Positions 1 to 8,173 of a stretch of 64,000 bases of DNA are shown here, one piece after another. How positions within the stretch are numbered: position 1 is the first letter of the stretch; the number at the start of each line of letters is the position of its first letter. The translations under genes were made by a program, and so were the position numbers. The notes below the pieces were generated by a model. That model searched no databases, had not been told where the DNA came from, and worked only from the letters and a program-made list of their open reading frames with translations. Source of the stretch: Exiguobacterium qingdaonense (GTDB taxonomy: Bacteria > Bacillota > Bacilli > Exiguobacteriales > Exiguobacteriaceae); NCBI RefSeq assembly GCF_018617855.1, contig NZ_JACSKY010000002.1, positions 124,001-188,000 of the forward strand, given 5' to 3'.

Positions 1-58
1 CACGGTGTTCTTTAAAGAACTTGAAGATTTAATGAAGCAAGAAAATTCGACCAACTAA
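1..58 (+). CDS. nrdR: C-terminal end of a probable NrdR regulator
   Basis: Only the last 18 codons and a TAA stop are inside the window. They read as an acidic and basic helix ending KELEDLMKQENSTN. The C-terminal helix of NrdR, the zinc-finger/ATP-cone repressor of ribonucleotide reductase genes, looks like this, and nrdR precedes dnaB in Bacillus. The identification therefore rests on a short tail plus gene order. A terminator hairpin follows directly, separating it from dnaB. Confidence 0.55.
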   Translation, partial: TVFFKELEDLMKQENSTN

Positions 59-59
59 A

Positions 60-84
60 GGGCGGCCTGCTGGTCGCCCTTTTT
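60..84 (+). terminator. Rho-independent terminator after nrdR
   Basis: An 8-bp stem (GGGCGGCC with GGTCGCCC, one G-U pair) closes a 4-base loop and is followed by five T. It begins one base after the upstream stop and ends 14 bases before the dnaB start, so it may attenuate read-through into dnaB rather than isolate it fully. Confidence 0.85.
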
Positions 85-98
85 CAGGGGAGAGAACT

Positions 99-1451
99 AT
101 GGAGAAAGAACGTACAATCTTTGGGACGGACGAACTGTTAATTATGAGTACGGGTCTTGTCGACCGGGAATCGTATCAGTCCCTTTATCATTTATATCAA
201 CCTGTCATCGGAGTGAACGCGCTTGCGCTTTACCAGACGCTATGGAGCGAACTGAAGCCAGGTAAAATGAAATCGAATTATATGTCACATAGTGCACTGT
301 GCGAGATGTTAGACTATTCAATCGATTCGTTGATGGACAGTCTATTCCGTCTTGAGGCAATCGGGTTGGTGCGTACGTATAAAACAAAAGATGCCCGATT
401 GACACAGTACGTCTATCAGTTGCGTGTCCCGCTTGCGCCGCATACGTTTTTAAATGATGGACTGTTGTCGAGCTTCCTCTTCTATAAAGTTGGAGAGGTG
501 CGATTCAAACAATTACAGGGTCGCTTTACAATCGACCCGTTACCGGCGGGCATCGTCGAAGTGACGAAAGACTTTAATGAAGTGTTTGACGTCAAAGGGG
601 TGAATCATCGCTCGTTCACACAAAAAAATTATGAAAAGCCTGACCGGGCAAAAATTGAAATCAACTATTCGTTCGATATGGAAATTGTGAAGAAATTGAC
701 GAATTTCCCAGTCGGTTTTTTCACTAAAAAACTAGACGAAACCATTACAAAGCTCGCCTACGTCTCGCAACTTGATGAAGAGATGATGGCCGAGATGTTG
801 AAGGAGTATTTTGTCCATGAAGCGTACCTTCCGCTCAGTGAACAAGAGAAGCGGGATGGCTGCCGTCAGATGGTGTTACAGTTAAAGAAAAAGCAAACAC
901 GTCATCGTAAAGAAAAAGCGACCGAGCTGGAGAAGACAACGTTAGGAGACCTCCATGACCCGGATGTAATGGAGGCCGCCCATCCTCATCAATACGTATC
1001 GACTTTGCGAAAAACACCGCAATTGTCTAAAAGCGATGAACAGCTCGTCATCGAGCTCGTCGATACACTCGGTCTCACGCCGGGAGTGATCAATGCACTT
1101 TTCTATTATTGTATCGAAGTGAAAAAACAGACCCGTCTAAACGAGAATTACGTCCTTCGCATTGCGACGAGTTGGAAGACGGCGGGATATACGAATGCGA
1201 AAGAAGCGTTAGAACGCGAAGCGTCACAAGATGCGCTCATTGAGAAAAAACAACAAAAACGGGAAAGTGTACAACGGACGACTGTCGGCTCGCGTCGGAA
1301 GACCCAAAATGGCGACATGCCGAAGTGGCTCGAAGATGAAGCGAAACAACAGCGGTCGTATGACGAGGCGCGTAAAAAAGAACTCGAATCGTCTGTACCG
1401 GATGATGCGGAACTCGTGAAGTTGTTGAATGAATTGAAAGAGAAGGGGTGA
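99..1451 (+). CDS. dnaB: Replication initiation and membrane attachment protein DnaB
   Basis: This is the Firmicutes primosome protein DnaB (not the E. coli helicase of that name). With DnaD and DnaI it loads the replicative helicase at oriC and at restart sites. It is 450 aa, close to the Bacillus protein of about 470 aa. The second DnaD/DnaB homology domain is visible at roughly residues 300-375 and carries the family signature Y351-x3-I355-x3-W359. The N-terminal third is the winged-helix region. The C-terminal tail is rich in K, R and E. ATG is preceded by AGGGGAGAG. dnaI follows 4 bases after the stop, as in Bacillus, so the two are one transcription and translation unit. Confidence 0.95.
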   Translation: MEKERTIFGTDELLIMSTGLVDRESYQSLYHLYQPVIGVNALALYQTLWSELKPGKMKSNYMSHSALCEMLDYSIDSLMDSLFRLEAIGLVRTYKTKDARLTQYVYQLRVPLAPHTFLNDGLLSSFLFYKVGEVRFKQLQGRFTIDPLPAGIVEVTKDFNEVFDVKGVNHRSFTQKNYEKPDRAKIEINYSFDMEIVKKLTNFPVGFFTKKLDETITKLAYVSQLDEEMMAEMLKEYFVHEAYLPLSEQEKRDGCRQMVLQLKKKQTRHRKEKATELEKTTLGDLHDPDVMEAAHPHQYVSTLRKTPQLSKSDEQLVIELVDTLGLTPGVINALFYYCIEVKKQTRLNENYVLRIATSWKTAGYTNAKEALEREASQDALIEKKQQKRESVQRTTVGSRRKTQNGDMPKWLEDEAKQQRSYDEARKKELESSVPDDAELVKLLNELKEKG

Positions 1452-1455
1452 GGGG

Positions 1456-2370
1456 ATGGAACGAATCAACGAGTCGCTGTCTCGATTGATGAATCGAAAA
1501 GAAGTGCGTGAGGCGTATGAGTCGATTCGCAGACGAACGCTCAATCATCCTGGAGTGATTGCCTTTTTGAACGCTCATCCTGAGCTAGAAGAGAAGGCGA
1601 TTGAAATCGGATTTACGAAACTGAGTGAGTACGCGGAGCAAATGGACGGGAAAAAGTTGATGGAAGAACAAGCGGTGATCCCAGGACATCAACCGGTTCT
1701 TTACGTCGACTTGGGTCAAATTGCGATTCGCTATGAAGAGACGGTCACTCACCGACAGGCTCGGCGCCAAAAAGAAATGGATCGAAAATTTAAAAGCTTA
1801 TTCTTACCAGAAGAAGTGCGTGAGGCGAGTTTTGAGTCGTTTGATTGGGCAGATGATGCCCGCAAAATCGCACTGCGTGAAGCGATGCGATTCGTGACGG
1901 GGATGAAGAACCGGCAAAAAGTGAACGGTCTTTATCTACATGGGAGTTTCGGTGTCGGGAAAACGTATTTACTTGCAGCGATTGCGAATGAGTTGAAGGT
2001 GGCGGACATCGAGACGATCTTAGTTCATGCTCCGGGCTTTGTGTCGGAGGCGAAACGTAAAATTCGTACCGAGTCGTTCGACTCTTTCTTGACGTCGTTT
2101 CAACATGTGCCAGTCTTACTGATTGATGACATCGGTGCTGAGGCCATCAGCCCATGGGTGCGCGATGAGCTGTTCGGGATCATTCTTCAATATCGGATGA
2201 TGCACCGCTTGCCGACGCTTTACAGTTCGAACTTTAGCGGCGAAGAGCTCGAGACTCACTTCTCAATCGACGGGTCACCGCAAAACAAAATGAAAGCGCA
2301 GCGACTCATGCAACGGATTTCAACGACGACGACTCAAATTGAGCTAAAGGGTGAAAATCGTCGGCGGTAA
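1456..2370 (+). CDS. dnaI: Primosomal helicase loader DnaI
   Basis: DnaI is the AAA+ ATPase that loads the replicative helicase (DnaC in Bacillus) during primosome assembly. It is 304 aa against about 311 in B. subtilis. Walker A (GSFGVGKT) lies near residues 163-170 and Walker B (VLLIDDIGAE) near 219-228; the C-terminal ENRRR is typical. In B. subtilis the N-terminal helicase-binding domain holds zinc through three Cys and one His. Here the whole protein has no cysteine; only the matching His (H78 in GHQP) remains. The fold may be kept without metal. The gene is coupled to dnaB by a 4-base gap and followed by the thrS promoter. Confidence 0.95.
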   Translation: MERINESLSRLMNRKEVREAYESIRRRTLNHPGVIAFLNAHPELEEKAIEIGFTKLSEYAEQMDGKKLMEEQAVIPGHQPVLYVDLGQIAIRYEETVTHRQARRQKEMDRKFKSLFLPEEVREASFESFDWADDARKIALREAMRFVTGMKNRQKVNGLYLHGSFGVGKTYLLAAIANELKVADIETILVHAPGFVSEAKRKIRTESFDSFLTSFQHVPVLLIDDIGAEAISPWVRDELFGIILQYRMMHRLPTLYSSNFSGEELETHFSIDGSPQNKMKAQRLMQRISTTTTQIELKGENRRR

Positions 2371-2374
2371 AGGA

Positions 2375-2403
2375 TTGTTTTTCTTTACCGAGTTCATTAT
2401 ACT
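2375..2403 (+). promoter_or_regulatory. SigA-type promoter for the thrS T-box transcript
   Basis: TTGTTT and TATACT are separated by exactly 17 bases, directly after the dnaI stop and about 15 bases before the first base of the T-box leader. Confidence 0.7.
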
Positions 2404-2648
2404 AGGAATCATATAACTGATGCATAGAAGAGGATATGGATCATCGAGACGAGTTATAGCGAGGGAAGGGCGGTGGAAGCTTCCTAACGACGACGATGCA
2501 TTTACTCCCTCGGAGCACCGTACGGGTCAATCGTGCGGCGATTCACACCCGTTAGCGTGTGTTCGAGCCAAGCGTATCGCTTGGGAACGAGGGTGGTACC
2601 ACGAGAATCAAAGCTCGTCCCTTTTTGAGGGATGGGCTTTTTTTATAT
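2404..2648 (+). promoter_or_regulatory. T-box riboswitch leader of thrS (specifier ACT, Thr)
   Basis: The leader senses uncharged tRNA-Thr and switches between termination and antitermination. The apical stem I element GGGCGGTGG is at 2468-2476. The probable specifier ACT (threonine) is at 2504-2506, followed by CCCTCGGAG. The conserved T-box AGGGTGGTACCACG spans 2590-2603. The terminator stem uses GCTCGTCCC and GGGATGGGC (about 2613-2640) and a run of T. The specifier choice is supported by the same spacing to GGAG in the pheS leader of this window. Confidence 0.93.
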
Positions 2649-2665
2649 TTATTTAGAGGGGACAG

Positions 2666-4609
2666 ATGTACATGATTCAATTGACATTTCCAGATGGTGC
2701 GGTAAAAGAATTTGATGCCGGCATCACAGCAGAAGACGTCGCGGGCTCGATCAGCCCGGGACTTCGCAAAAAAGCAATCGCAGCAAAGCTTGATGGAGAA
2801 CTGATTGACTACCGTCGTCCAATTGAGAGTGACGGAAAGATCGAACTCGTCATGCCGGACTCGGAAGACGGTCTCGATTTGATGCGTCACTCGTCTGCGC
2901 ATTTGATGGCACAAGCAATCAAGCGTTTGTACGGGGAAGACAATAACATCTACCTCGGAATCGGACCGACGATTGAGAACGGATTCTATTACGATATTGA
3001 GATGGACCGTCGCATTAATGAAGAAGATCTCCCGGAAATCGAGAAGATGATGAAACGCATCGTCGACGAGAACTTAGAGATCACACGCGAAGTCGTTTCT
3101 CGGGACGAGGCACTCGCTCGTTATAAAGAGTTAGGAGACCCACTTAAAGTTGAGTTGATTGAAGATATTCCTGCTGAGGAGACACTCACGATTTATCATC
3201 AAGGTGAGTTTTTCGATCTTTGTCGTGGACCACACGTCCCATCGACTTCGAAGTTGAAAATCTTTAAATTGATGAGCGTGGCTGGAGCATACTGGCGTGG
3301 TGACTCGGACAATAAGATGTTACAGCGTGTTTATGGAACGGCGTGGGCGACGAAAGAACAACTCGCAGAGCATTTGCGTCTTCTCGAAGAAGCGAAGGAG
3401 CGCGATCACCGTAAACTCGGAAAGGAACTCGACTTATTCTTCGTCTCACAAGAAGTTGGTCAAGGGTTGCCGATGTGGCTCCCGAAAGGCGCATCGATTC
3501 GTCGTACGGTTGAACGCTATATCGTCGATAAAGAGCTTGAACTTGGATACCAGCACGTATATACACCGGTGCTCGGGTCGGTCGACTTGTATAAGACATC
3601 AGGACACTGGGATCACTATCAAGATGATATGTTCCCGAAAATGGAGATGGACAATGAGGAGCTCGTTCTTCGTCCGATGAACTGTCCGCACCATATGACG
3701 ATTTATAAACATGAGCCGCGTTCATACCGCGAGCTTCCACTCCGTCTCGCCGAGCTTGGTGGGATGCACCGCTACGAGATGTCGGGCGCGCTGACAGGTC
3801 TTCAACGAGTGCGCTATATGGTCTTGAATGACGGGCACACGTTCGTCACGCCAGATCAAATGAAACAAGAATTTAAAGACATCGTCCACTTGATTCAAGA
3901 AGTGTACGCTGACTTTGGGATTAAAAACTACCGTTTCCGCCTCTCGTATCGCGATCCTGCCGATAAAGAGAAGTACTTCGATAATGATGCGATTTGGGAG
4001 ATGGCGCAGAGCCAGTTGAAAGAGACGATGGACGAGCTCGCCCTCCCATACTTCGAAGCGGAAGGGGAAGCGGCATTTTATGGACCGAAACTCGACGTAC
4101 AAGTGCGTACGGCGCTCGGGAAAGAAGAGACGCTCTCGACTGTCCAACTCGATTTCTTGCTACCGGAACGTTTCGATTTGACATACACAGGACCAGACGG
4201 GAAAGACCATCGTCCGATCGTCTTGCACCGTGGTGTCGTCTCGACGATGGAACGGTTCGTCGCATATTTGATTGAGGAATATAAAGGCGCGTTCCCGACA
4301 TGGCTCGCACCAGTCCAAGTCAAGTTGATTCCGGTCTCACACGTTCACGACGAATACGTCGCTGAAGTGAAAGCCGAGCTGATCAAACGTGGCGTTCGCG
4401 TCGAAACGGACCTTCGTGACGAAAAACTCGGGTATAAGATCCGTGAGGCACAGATGAAGAAGATTCCAATGACACTCGTTCTCGGAGACAAGGAACGGGA
4501 CGAACGTGCGGTCAACATTCGCCGTTACGGTCAACAAGAACAAGTCTCAGCCTCGCTTGACGAGTTCATCGCATCACTTACAGAAGAGATTGCGAACCGT
4601 TCACGCTAA
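2666..4609 (+). CDS. thrS: Threonyl-tRNA synthetase
   Basis: This class II synthetase charges tRNA-Thr. It is 647 aa, standard for a full-length enzyme. Domains in order are the TGS domain (about 1-62), the second additional editing domain with the HSSAH zinc-type motif, the catalytic core with MNCPHHM (Cys of the active-site zinc) and class II motif 3 ([11 protein letters not shown]), and the C-terminal anticodon-binding domain (about 540-640). A second ATG two codons in (2672) is better spaced from AGAGGGG and could be the true start. Expression is controlled by the T-box leader upstream. A strong terminator follows. Confidence 0.97.
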   Translation: MYMIQLTFPDGAVKEFDAGITAEDVAGSISPGLRKKAIAAKLDGELIDYRRPIESDGKIELVMPDSEDGLDLMRHSSAHLMAQAIKRLYGEDNNIYLGIGPTIENGFYYDIEMDRRINEEDLPEIEKMMKRIVDENLEITREVVSRDEALARYKELGDPLKVELIEDIPAEETLTIYHQGEFFDLCRGPHVPSTSKLKIFKLMSVAGAYWRGDSDNKMLQRVYGTAWATKEQLAEHLRLLEEAKERDHRKLGKELDLFFVSQEVGQGLPMWLPKGASIRRTVERYIVDKELELGYQHVYTPVLGSVDLYKTSGHWDHYQDDMFPKMEMDNEELVLRPMNCPHHMTIYKHEPRSYRELPLRLAELGGMHRYEMSGALTGLQRVRYMVLNDGHTFVTPDQMKQEFKDIVHLIQEVYADFGIKNYRFRLSYRDPADKEKYFDNDAIWEMAQSQLKETMDELALPYFEAEGEAAFYGPKLDVQVRTALGKEETLSTVQLDFLLPERFDLTYTGPDGKDHRPIVLHRGVVSTMERFVAYLIEEYKGAFPTWLAPVQVKLIPVSHVHDEYVAEVKAELIKRGVRVETDLRDEKLGYKIREAQMKKIPMTLVLGDKERDERAVNIRRYGQQEQVSASLDEFIASLTEEIANRSR

Positions 4610-4614
4610 GTGAG

Positions 4615-4647
4615 AGCCACCTTTCCTAAAAGAAAGGTGGCTTTTTT
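4615..4647 (+). terminator. Terminator of thrS
   Basis: An 11-bp perfect stem (AGCCACCTTTC with GAAAGGTGGCT) closes a 6-base loop and runs into six T. Confidence 0.92.
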
Positions 4648-4708
4648 CGGTCTGTAGACGGATGTGGATTTGGTCGTCGGCACGTATCGTAAACGTAAGG
4701 AGTGATAA

Positions 4709-5584
4709 ATGATGAATTATATGAAGCCGGTATTGGCACTTACGATTGGAGCAGTCGCATTTACAGGAGCACTTCCGAAAGTCGGGGCGGAGGCGATCGT
4801 CAAGGATACAATCGTGACGCTTGGTGAATCGTTATCTTCAGAACAACAGAGTTGGGTACTCGAGCGTATGGACGCCCCGGAAGGAATCGAACCGATCATC
4901 GCGACAGCCGCGGATGAAGAAAAGTATCTAGGCGACGCTGTCCCACAGGCACAGCGTGGTGGCGGCATGTACTCGTCTGCTCGCATCAAATTGACGGACG
5001 GGACCGGTCTCGATATTCAGACGGAGAATGTGACGTGGGTAACGAAAGATATGTATGCGAACGCCCTCGTCACAGCCGGTGTAACGGATGCGGACATCTA
5101 TATCACGTCACCGATCAACGTGACAGGAACATCTGCACTGACAGGAATTATGAAGGCATATGACCAAACAGCAGCTGAAACAGGGATTGAATTGTCTGAT
5201 GAACGAAAAGAGTTGGCGCAAGAAGAACTTGCGGTCACATCTGAACTTGGTAAGACGGTCGGACAAGAGGACGTTGCAGGTCTCATGAACGAAATCAAGG
5301 CGGAGGTCGCCAATCAGATGCCTGAGACGAATATTGAAATTCGCGACATCGTCATTCAAGTACTGAACCAAAACAACGTTCAGCTATCTGAAGGGCAGCT
5401 CGATCAATTGACGACGCTTTTTGAAAACATGCAGCAGGCCAATTTAGATTGGTCAGCGATCAGTAGTGGGTTGAAAGATGCGGGGCAGGACGTTCAGGCA
5501 TTCCTCGAACAGGAAGAGGTCCAAGGATTCTTTGCGAGATTGTTTGAAGCAATCAGCAACTTCTTCAAGTCGTTAACAAACTAA
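4709..5584 (+). CDS. Secreted DUF1002 family protein
   Basis: A 291-aa protein with a clear signal peptide (basic and hydrophobic residues 1-29, likely cut after AEA). The mature part contains the DUF1002 region, including GGGMYSSARI and ITSPINVTG, where the protein ends of conserved strands are visible. The C-terminal half is acidic and helical (many Q, E and L), ending in a hydrophobic-aromatic tail (RLFEAISNFFKSL). DUF1002 proteins are secreted or cell-wall proteins of unknown function in Firmicutes. AAGGAG precedes the ATG. It stands alone between the thrS terminator and a two-way hairpin, so it is likely monocistronic. Confidence 0.85.
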   Translation: MMNYMKPVLALTIGAVAFTGALPKVGAEAIVKDTIVTLGESLSSEQQSWVLERMDAPEGIEPIIATAADEEKYLGDAVPQAQRGGGMYSSARIKLTDGTGLDIQTENVTWVTKDMYANALVTAGVTDADIYITSPINVTGTSALTGIMKAYDQTAAETGIELSDERKELAQEELAVTSELGKTVGQEDVAGLMNEIKAEVANQMPETNIEIRDIVIQVLNQNNVQLSEGQLDQLTTLFENMQQANLDWSAISSGLKDAGQDVQAFLEQEEVQGFFARLFEAISNFFKSLTN

Positions 5585-5622
5585 GTGGTACTAAAAAGGG
5601 CATCTGCCCTTTTTAGTACCAC
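5585..5622. terminator. Perfect 17-bp bidirectional terminator
   Basis: A 17-bp perfect inverted repeat (5585-5601 and 5606-5622) closes a 4-base loop ATCT. It begins one base after the DUF1002 gene's stop codon. The five-T and five-A runs lie inside the arms, so each strand has a U-rich 3' arm. The right arm contains the stop codon and last codons of the minus-strand gene. Confidence 0.85.
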
Positions 5623-5822
5623 CGTTTATGGATATAGTTTTGCGCCGATTCATGGTCATCGACAATCTTTAGCGTGATGCGATTCATTTCTTCTAACAAG
5701 TCTGTCAAAACTGCCTTTAATTTCTCATCTTCTAAGCCATGTGCCTGCATCGTCTTACTGACAATCTGTTGCACTTGATCATGATAGTCATGCTCTCGCG
5801 TCACATCTTTTCGCCAGTTCAT
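5613..5822 (-). CDS. Small hypothetical protein (69 aa)
   Basis: I do not recognise this family. The 69-aa protein is charged, predicted all-helical, and has no membrane segment or signal peptide; it starts MNWRKDVTREHDYHDQ and ends YIHKRWY. A strong ribosome binding site (AAAGGAGGG) sits at normal distance from the ATG, which is the best evidence that it is real. Its last three codons and stop lie in the 3' arm of the terminator hairpin shared with the convergent DUF1002 gene, so the end of the coding sequence doubles as the terminator. Confidence 0.75.
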   Translation of the reverse strand: MNWRKDVTREHDYHDQVQQIVSKTMQAHGLEDEKLKAVLTDLLEEMNRITLKIVDDHESAQNYIHKRWY

Positions 5823-5934
5823 GTCAATCCCTCCTTTGATATTTCATTATTCCCTTTGAAAAGGTATTGCGAAACGAGAGAATGACTGGTATCATCATAA
5901 AAGTGTGAGCTACCAATTATTCATGCGCGATATC

Positions 5935-5963
5935 TTGACATCTTTTCCTGCTAGTGCTAAGAT
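5935..5963 (+). promoter_or_regulatory. SigA promoter of infC-rpmI-rplT
   Basis: A perfect TTGACA and TAAGAT are separated by 17 bases. The predicted start point is near 5970, at the beginning of the structured leader. Confidence 0.85.
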
Positions 5964-5969
5964 GACATA

Positions 5970-6121
5970 GTGATTAAAAACAACAAAGCAGAAGCACCCG
6001 CTTTTCACCTCGTCTGAGAGTCATCAGGCAGGTCCATCAAGTTCTTGGTTCATTCGGCCTCGTCTGCCGTTTTATGACCTCAACTGATGTGTGGGTGGGA
6101 AACTGCCGACGCTTTTTTTAT
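5970..6121 (+). promoter_or_regulatory. L20 leader (autoregulatory attenuator of infC operon)
   Basis: The leader begins with the AAAGCAGAAGCACCCGC element typical of Bacillales infC leaders and ends at a run of seven T (6113-6119). Long-range pairings are visible: CACCCGC near 5995 with GTGGGTG near 6091, CATCAG with CTGATG, and GGCAG with CTGCC just before the T run. In Bacillus, ribosomal protein L20 binds such a leader and causes premature termination. The assignment rests on position, motif and pairings. The rest of 5823-5934 holds nothing that I can name. Confidence 0.8.
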
Positions 6122-6178
6122 TGCCATGTTGTCTTGTCAATCTAAATCTCGTGCAATTGCACGATGGAGGTGCTAACC

Positions 6179-6694
6179 ATTAGCAAAGAGCTCTTTATCA
6201 ACGAAAACATTCGTGCCCGTGAAGTACGTCTCATCGGCGCAGACGGTGCACAACTCGGTGTGAAATCACGTAACGATGCGTTACGTTTAGCTGAAGAAGC
6301 GGAACTAGACCTCGTCTTAGTCGCAGATAAAGCAAATCCACCGGTCGCTAAAATTATGGATTATGGAAAGTACCGTTTCGAACTTCAGAAGAAGGAGAAA
6401 GAAGCGCGTAAAAACCAAAAAGTGATCCAAATGAAAGAAGTACGTCTCAGTCCGACAATCGAGGACAACGATTTCCAAACAAAATTGCGTAATGCACGCA
6501 AGTTCCTTGAAAAAGGAAACAAAGTGAAGGCTTCGATTCGTTTCCGCGGACGTGCCATCACACACTCGGAAATCGGGAAACGTGTTTTAGACAAAATGGC
6601 AGCGGAATGTGCCGACTTGGCAACAGTTGAACAAAAGCCGAAGATGGAAGGACGCAGCATGTTCTTAGTGCTGGCTCCGAACAAAGAAGATTAA
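6179..6694 (+). CDS. infC: Translation initiation factor IF-3 (ATT start)
   Basis: IF-3 binds the 30S subunit, keeps subunits apart and checks the start codon. The protein is 171 aa, with an N-terminal domain ([13 protein letters not shown]), a lysine-rich linker and a C-terminal domain ([15 protein letters not shown]). The start is taken as ATT at 6179, eight bases after the strong GGAGG at 6166-6170. The ATG at 6164 is part of the ribosome binding site region itself (GATGGAGG), so it cannot use it. An AUU start is the known hallmark of infC and lets IF-3 repress its own translation. First gene of infC-rpmI-rplT. Confidence 0.95.
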   Translation: MSKELFINENIRAREVRLIGADGAQLGVKSRNDALRLAEEAELDLVLVADKANPPVAKIMDYGKYRFELQKKEKEARKNQKVIQMKEVRLSPTIEDNDFQTKLRNARKFLEKGNKVKASIRFRGRAITHSEIGKRVLDKMAAECADLATVEQKPKMEGRSMFLVLAPNKED

Positions 6695-6724
6695 TCATCG
6701 ATTCTCAGTGGGGAGGAAATACTC

Positions 6725-6919
6725 ATGCCGAAAATGAAATCGCACCGCGGTGCTTCAAAACGTTTCAAACGTACAGCATCTGGTAAACTCAAGCGTTCAC
6801 ACGCTTACACAAGTCACTTGTTCGCAAACAAATCGACTAAAGCGAAACGTAAGCTCCGCAAAGGCGCTATCGTATCAGCTGGAGACTTCAAACGCATTCG
6901 CAACATGATCGCGAAGTAA
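6725..6919 (+). CDS. rpmI: 50S ribosomal protein L35
   Basis: A 64-aa very basic protein, normal length for bL35, starting [15 protein letters not shown], the family signature. It has a GGGGAGG ribosome binding site and lies between infC and rplT, the universal order. It is part of the large subunit and is co-regulated by the L20 leader. Confidence 0.97.
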   Translation: MPKMKSHRGASKRFKRTASGKLKRSHAYTSHLFANKSTKAKRKLRKGAIVSAGDFKRIRNMIAK

Positions 6920-6947
6920 TACAGAAACAATTTAGGAGGGAATCCAT

Positions 6948-7307
6948 ATGCCACGCGTAAAAGGCGGTTATACGACTCGTCAACGTCGTAAAAAGCAAAT
7001 CAAACTTGCCAAAGGATACTTTGGTTCGAAACACATTCTATTTAAAGTAGCAAAACAACAGGTCATGAAGTCACTCATGTACGCTTACCGTGACCGTCGT
7101 CAAAAGAAACGTGATTTCCGTCGTCTTTGGATCACACGTATCAATGCGGCAGCACGTACAAACGGTCTCTCATACAGCCGTATGATGCACGGCCTCAAGC
7201 TTGCAGGAATCGACATCAACCGTAAGATGCTTGCTGAGCTTGCTGTGACAGATGCACAGGCATTCGCGTCACTCGCTGAAACAGCTAAATCAAAATTGAA
7301 CGCGTAA
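6948..7307 (+). CDS. rplT: 50S ribosomal protein L20
   Basis: A 119-aa basic protein matching bL20 ([16 protein letters not shown] at the N-terminus, [18 protein letters not shown] near the C-terminus). It binds 23S rRNA early in 50S assembly and in Bacillus also binds the infC leader to repress the operon. The ribosome binding site is AGGAGGG. A terminator follows within 15 bases. Confidence 0.97.
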   Translation: MPRVKGGYTTRQRRKKQIKLAKGYFGSKHILFKVAKQQVMKSLMYAYRDRRQKKRDFRRLWITRINAAARTNGLSYSRMMHGLKLAGIDINRKMLAELAVTDAQAFASLAETAKSKLNA

Positions 7308-7320
7308 TCGTTCAATCGAC

Positions 7321-7355
7321 AGCGCCGAGACAATCTCTCGGCGCTTTCTTTTTCC
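7321..7355 (+). terminator. Terminator of infC-rpmI-rplT
   Basis: A perfect 10-bp stem (AGCGCCGAGA with TCTCGGCGCT) closes a 5-base loop and is followed by TTCTTTTT. Confidence 0.92.
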
Positions 7356-7393
7356 TTTAGACTTTTTTAAAATGAAGAAAAGGAGGGACGTAC

Positions 7394-7648
7394 ATGAATC
7401 AATCAGTCCTAGCGATCGTTGCCCTTGCATTGATTGTCTTAAATGTATATACCTACGTACAGGCAAAACGATTCACGCATGGGAATGGTGACTTCAACGT
7501 GTTATACGCATATGCAGGGGGAGCCATCGGTGCCTTGTTCGGCTTTCATTTAACACGTAAAAAGACGGTTCATGCCTCAAAATCAGTCCAATTACAAGTA
7601 TTGATTTTAGCGGTAGGCTGGTCTTTAATGATTTTAGTACTGCTATAA
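7394..7648 (+). CDS. Small membrane protein, DUF1294 (YsdA-like)
   Basis: An 84-aa protein with two or three hydrophobic segments: residues about 4-24, a glycine-rich segment with GGAIGALFGFHLTRKKT in the middle, and about 65-83 at the C-terminus. The GGxxGAxxGxxxxRKKT pattern is that of DUF1294. In B. subtilis the DUF1294 gene ysdA also follows rplT, which supports the call. Function is unknown. AAAAGGAGG precedes the ATG. The next gene starts 24 bases after its stop, so the two are probably co-transcribed. Confidence 0.8.
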   Translation: MNQSVLAIVALALIVLNVYTYVQAKRFTHGNGDFNVLYAYAGGAIGALFGFHLTRKKTVHASKSVQLQVLILAVGWSLMILVLL

Positions 7649-7672
7649 GTGGAGATAGGGGAGGAACATCCG

Positions 7673-8155
7673 GTGAACTGGACAACATTGTTTGATCAGC
7701 AGCGCGAATTAGACGAGCGGATCAAGGCACAACATGGATTATCCGGTAATCAGTTCGATGAACGGTTACTGGCGCTGCTTGTCGAGCTCGGTGAACTGGC
7801 TAACGAAACACGTAGCTTTAAGTTTTGGTCGAAGAAAGGACCGTCGCCTCAAGACGTGATCTTAGAAGAATATGTAGACGGTATTCATTTCTTACTGTCA
7901 CTTGGTCTTGCGCTCGGGTATGAACGAGATGCGTTTCCTGCGGGAAGTTCATATCTTGACGCGACTGATGCTTTTTTAGATATTTATCGAAAAGTGACGA
8001 ACTTTGGTCTTTCAAAAACGGAAGCCATGTACGAGACGCTGATGGCAGCTTATCTCGAACTTGGTTATACGCTCGGTTTTAATGAGCAACTCATACTAAT
8101 GGCATACATGAATAAAAACGAAGTAAACCATGAGCGACAAAATCAAGGATATTAA
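7673..8155 (+). CDS. Dimeric dUTP diphosphatase
   Basis: The enzyme hydrolyses dUTP to dUMP and diphosphate, keeping uracil out of DNA. It is an all-alpha dimeric dUTPase of the MazG-like superfamily, not the trimeric type. Metal-binding motifs are visible: ELGELANE followed by FKFWSKK, and EEYVDGIHFLLSLGL. The chosen start is GTG 7673, eight bases after AGGGGAGGA; an earlier in-frame GTG at 7649 would include the ribosome binding site in the coding region. The protein is 160 aa. In B. subtilis this position is held by the unrelated ysdB. Confidence 0.9.
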   Translation: MNWTTLFDQQRELDERIKAQHGLSGNQFDERLLALLVELGELANETRSFKFWSKKGPSPQDVILEEYVDGIHFLLSLGLALGYERDAFPAGSSYLDATDAFLDIYRKVTNFGLSKTEAMYETLMAAYLELGYTLGFNEQLILMAYMNKNEVNHERQNQGY

Positions 8156-8173
8156 TGAAAGGAGCGGATTGGT

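Noticed and set aside
2420-2656. 78-codon open frame in the thrS leader
   Set aside because: It covers the T-box and terminator structure, and lacks a ribosome binding site.
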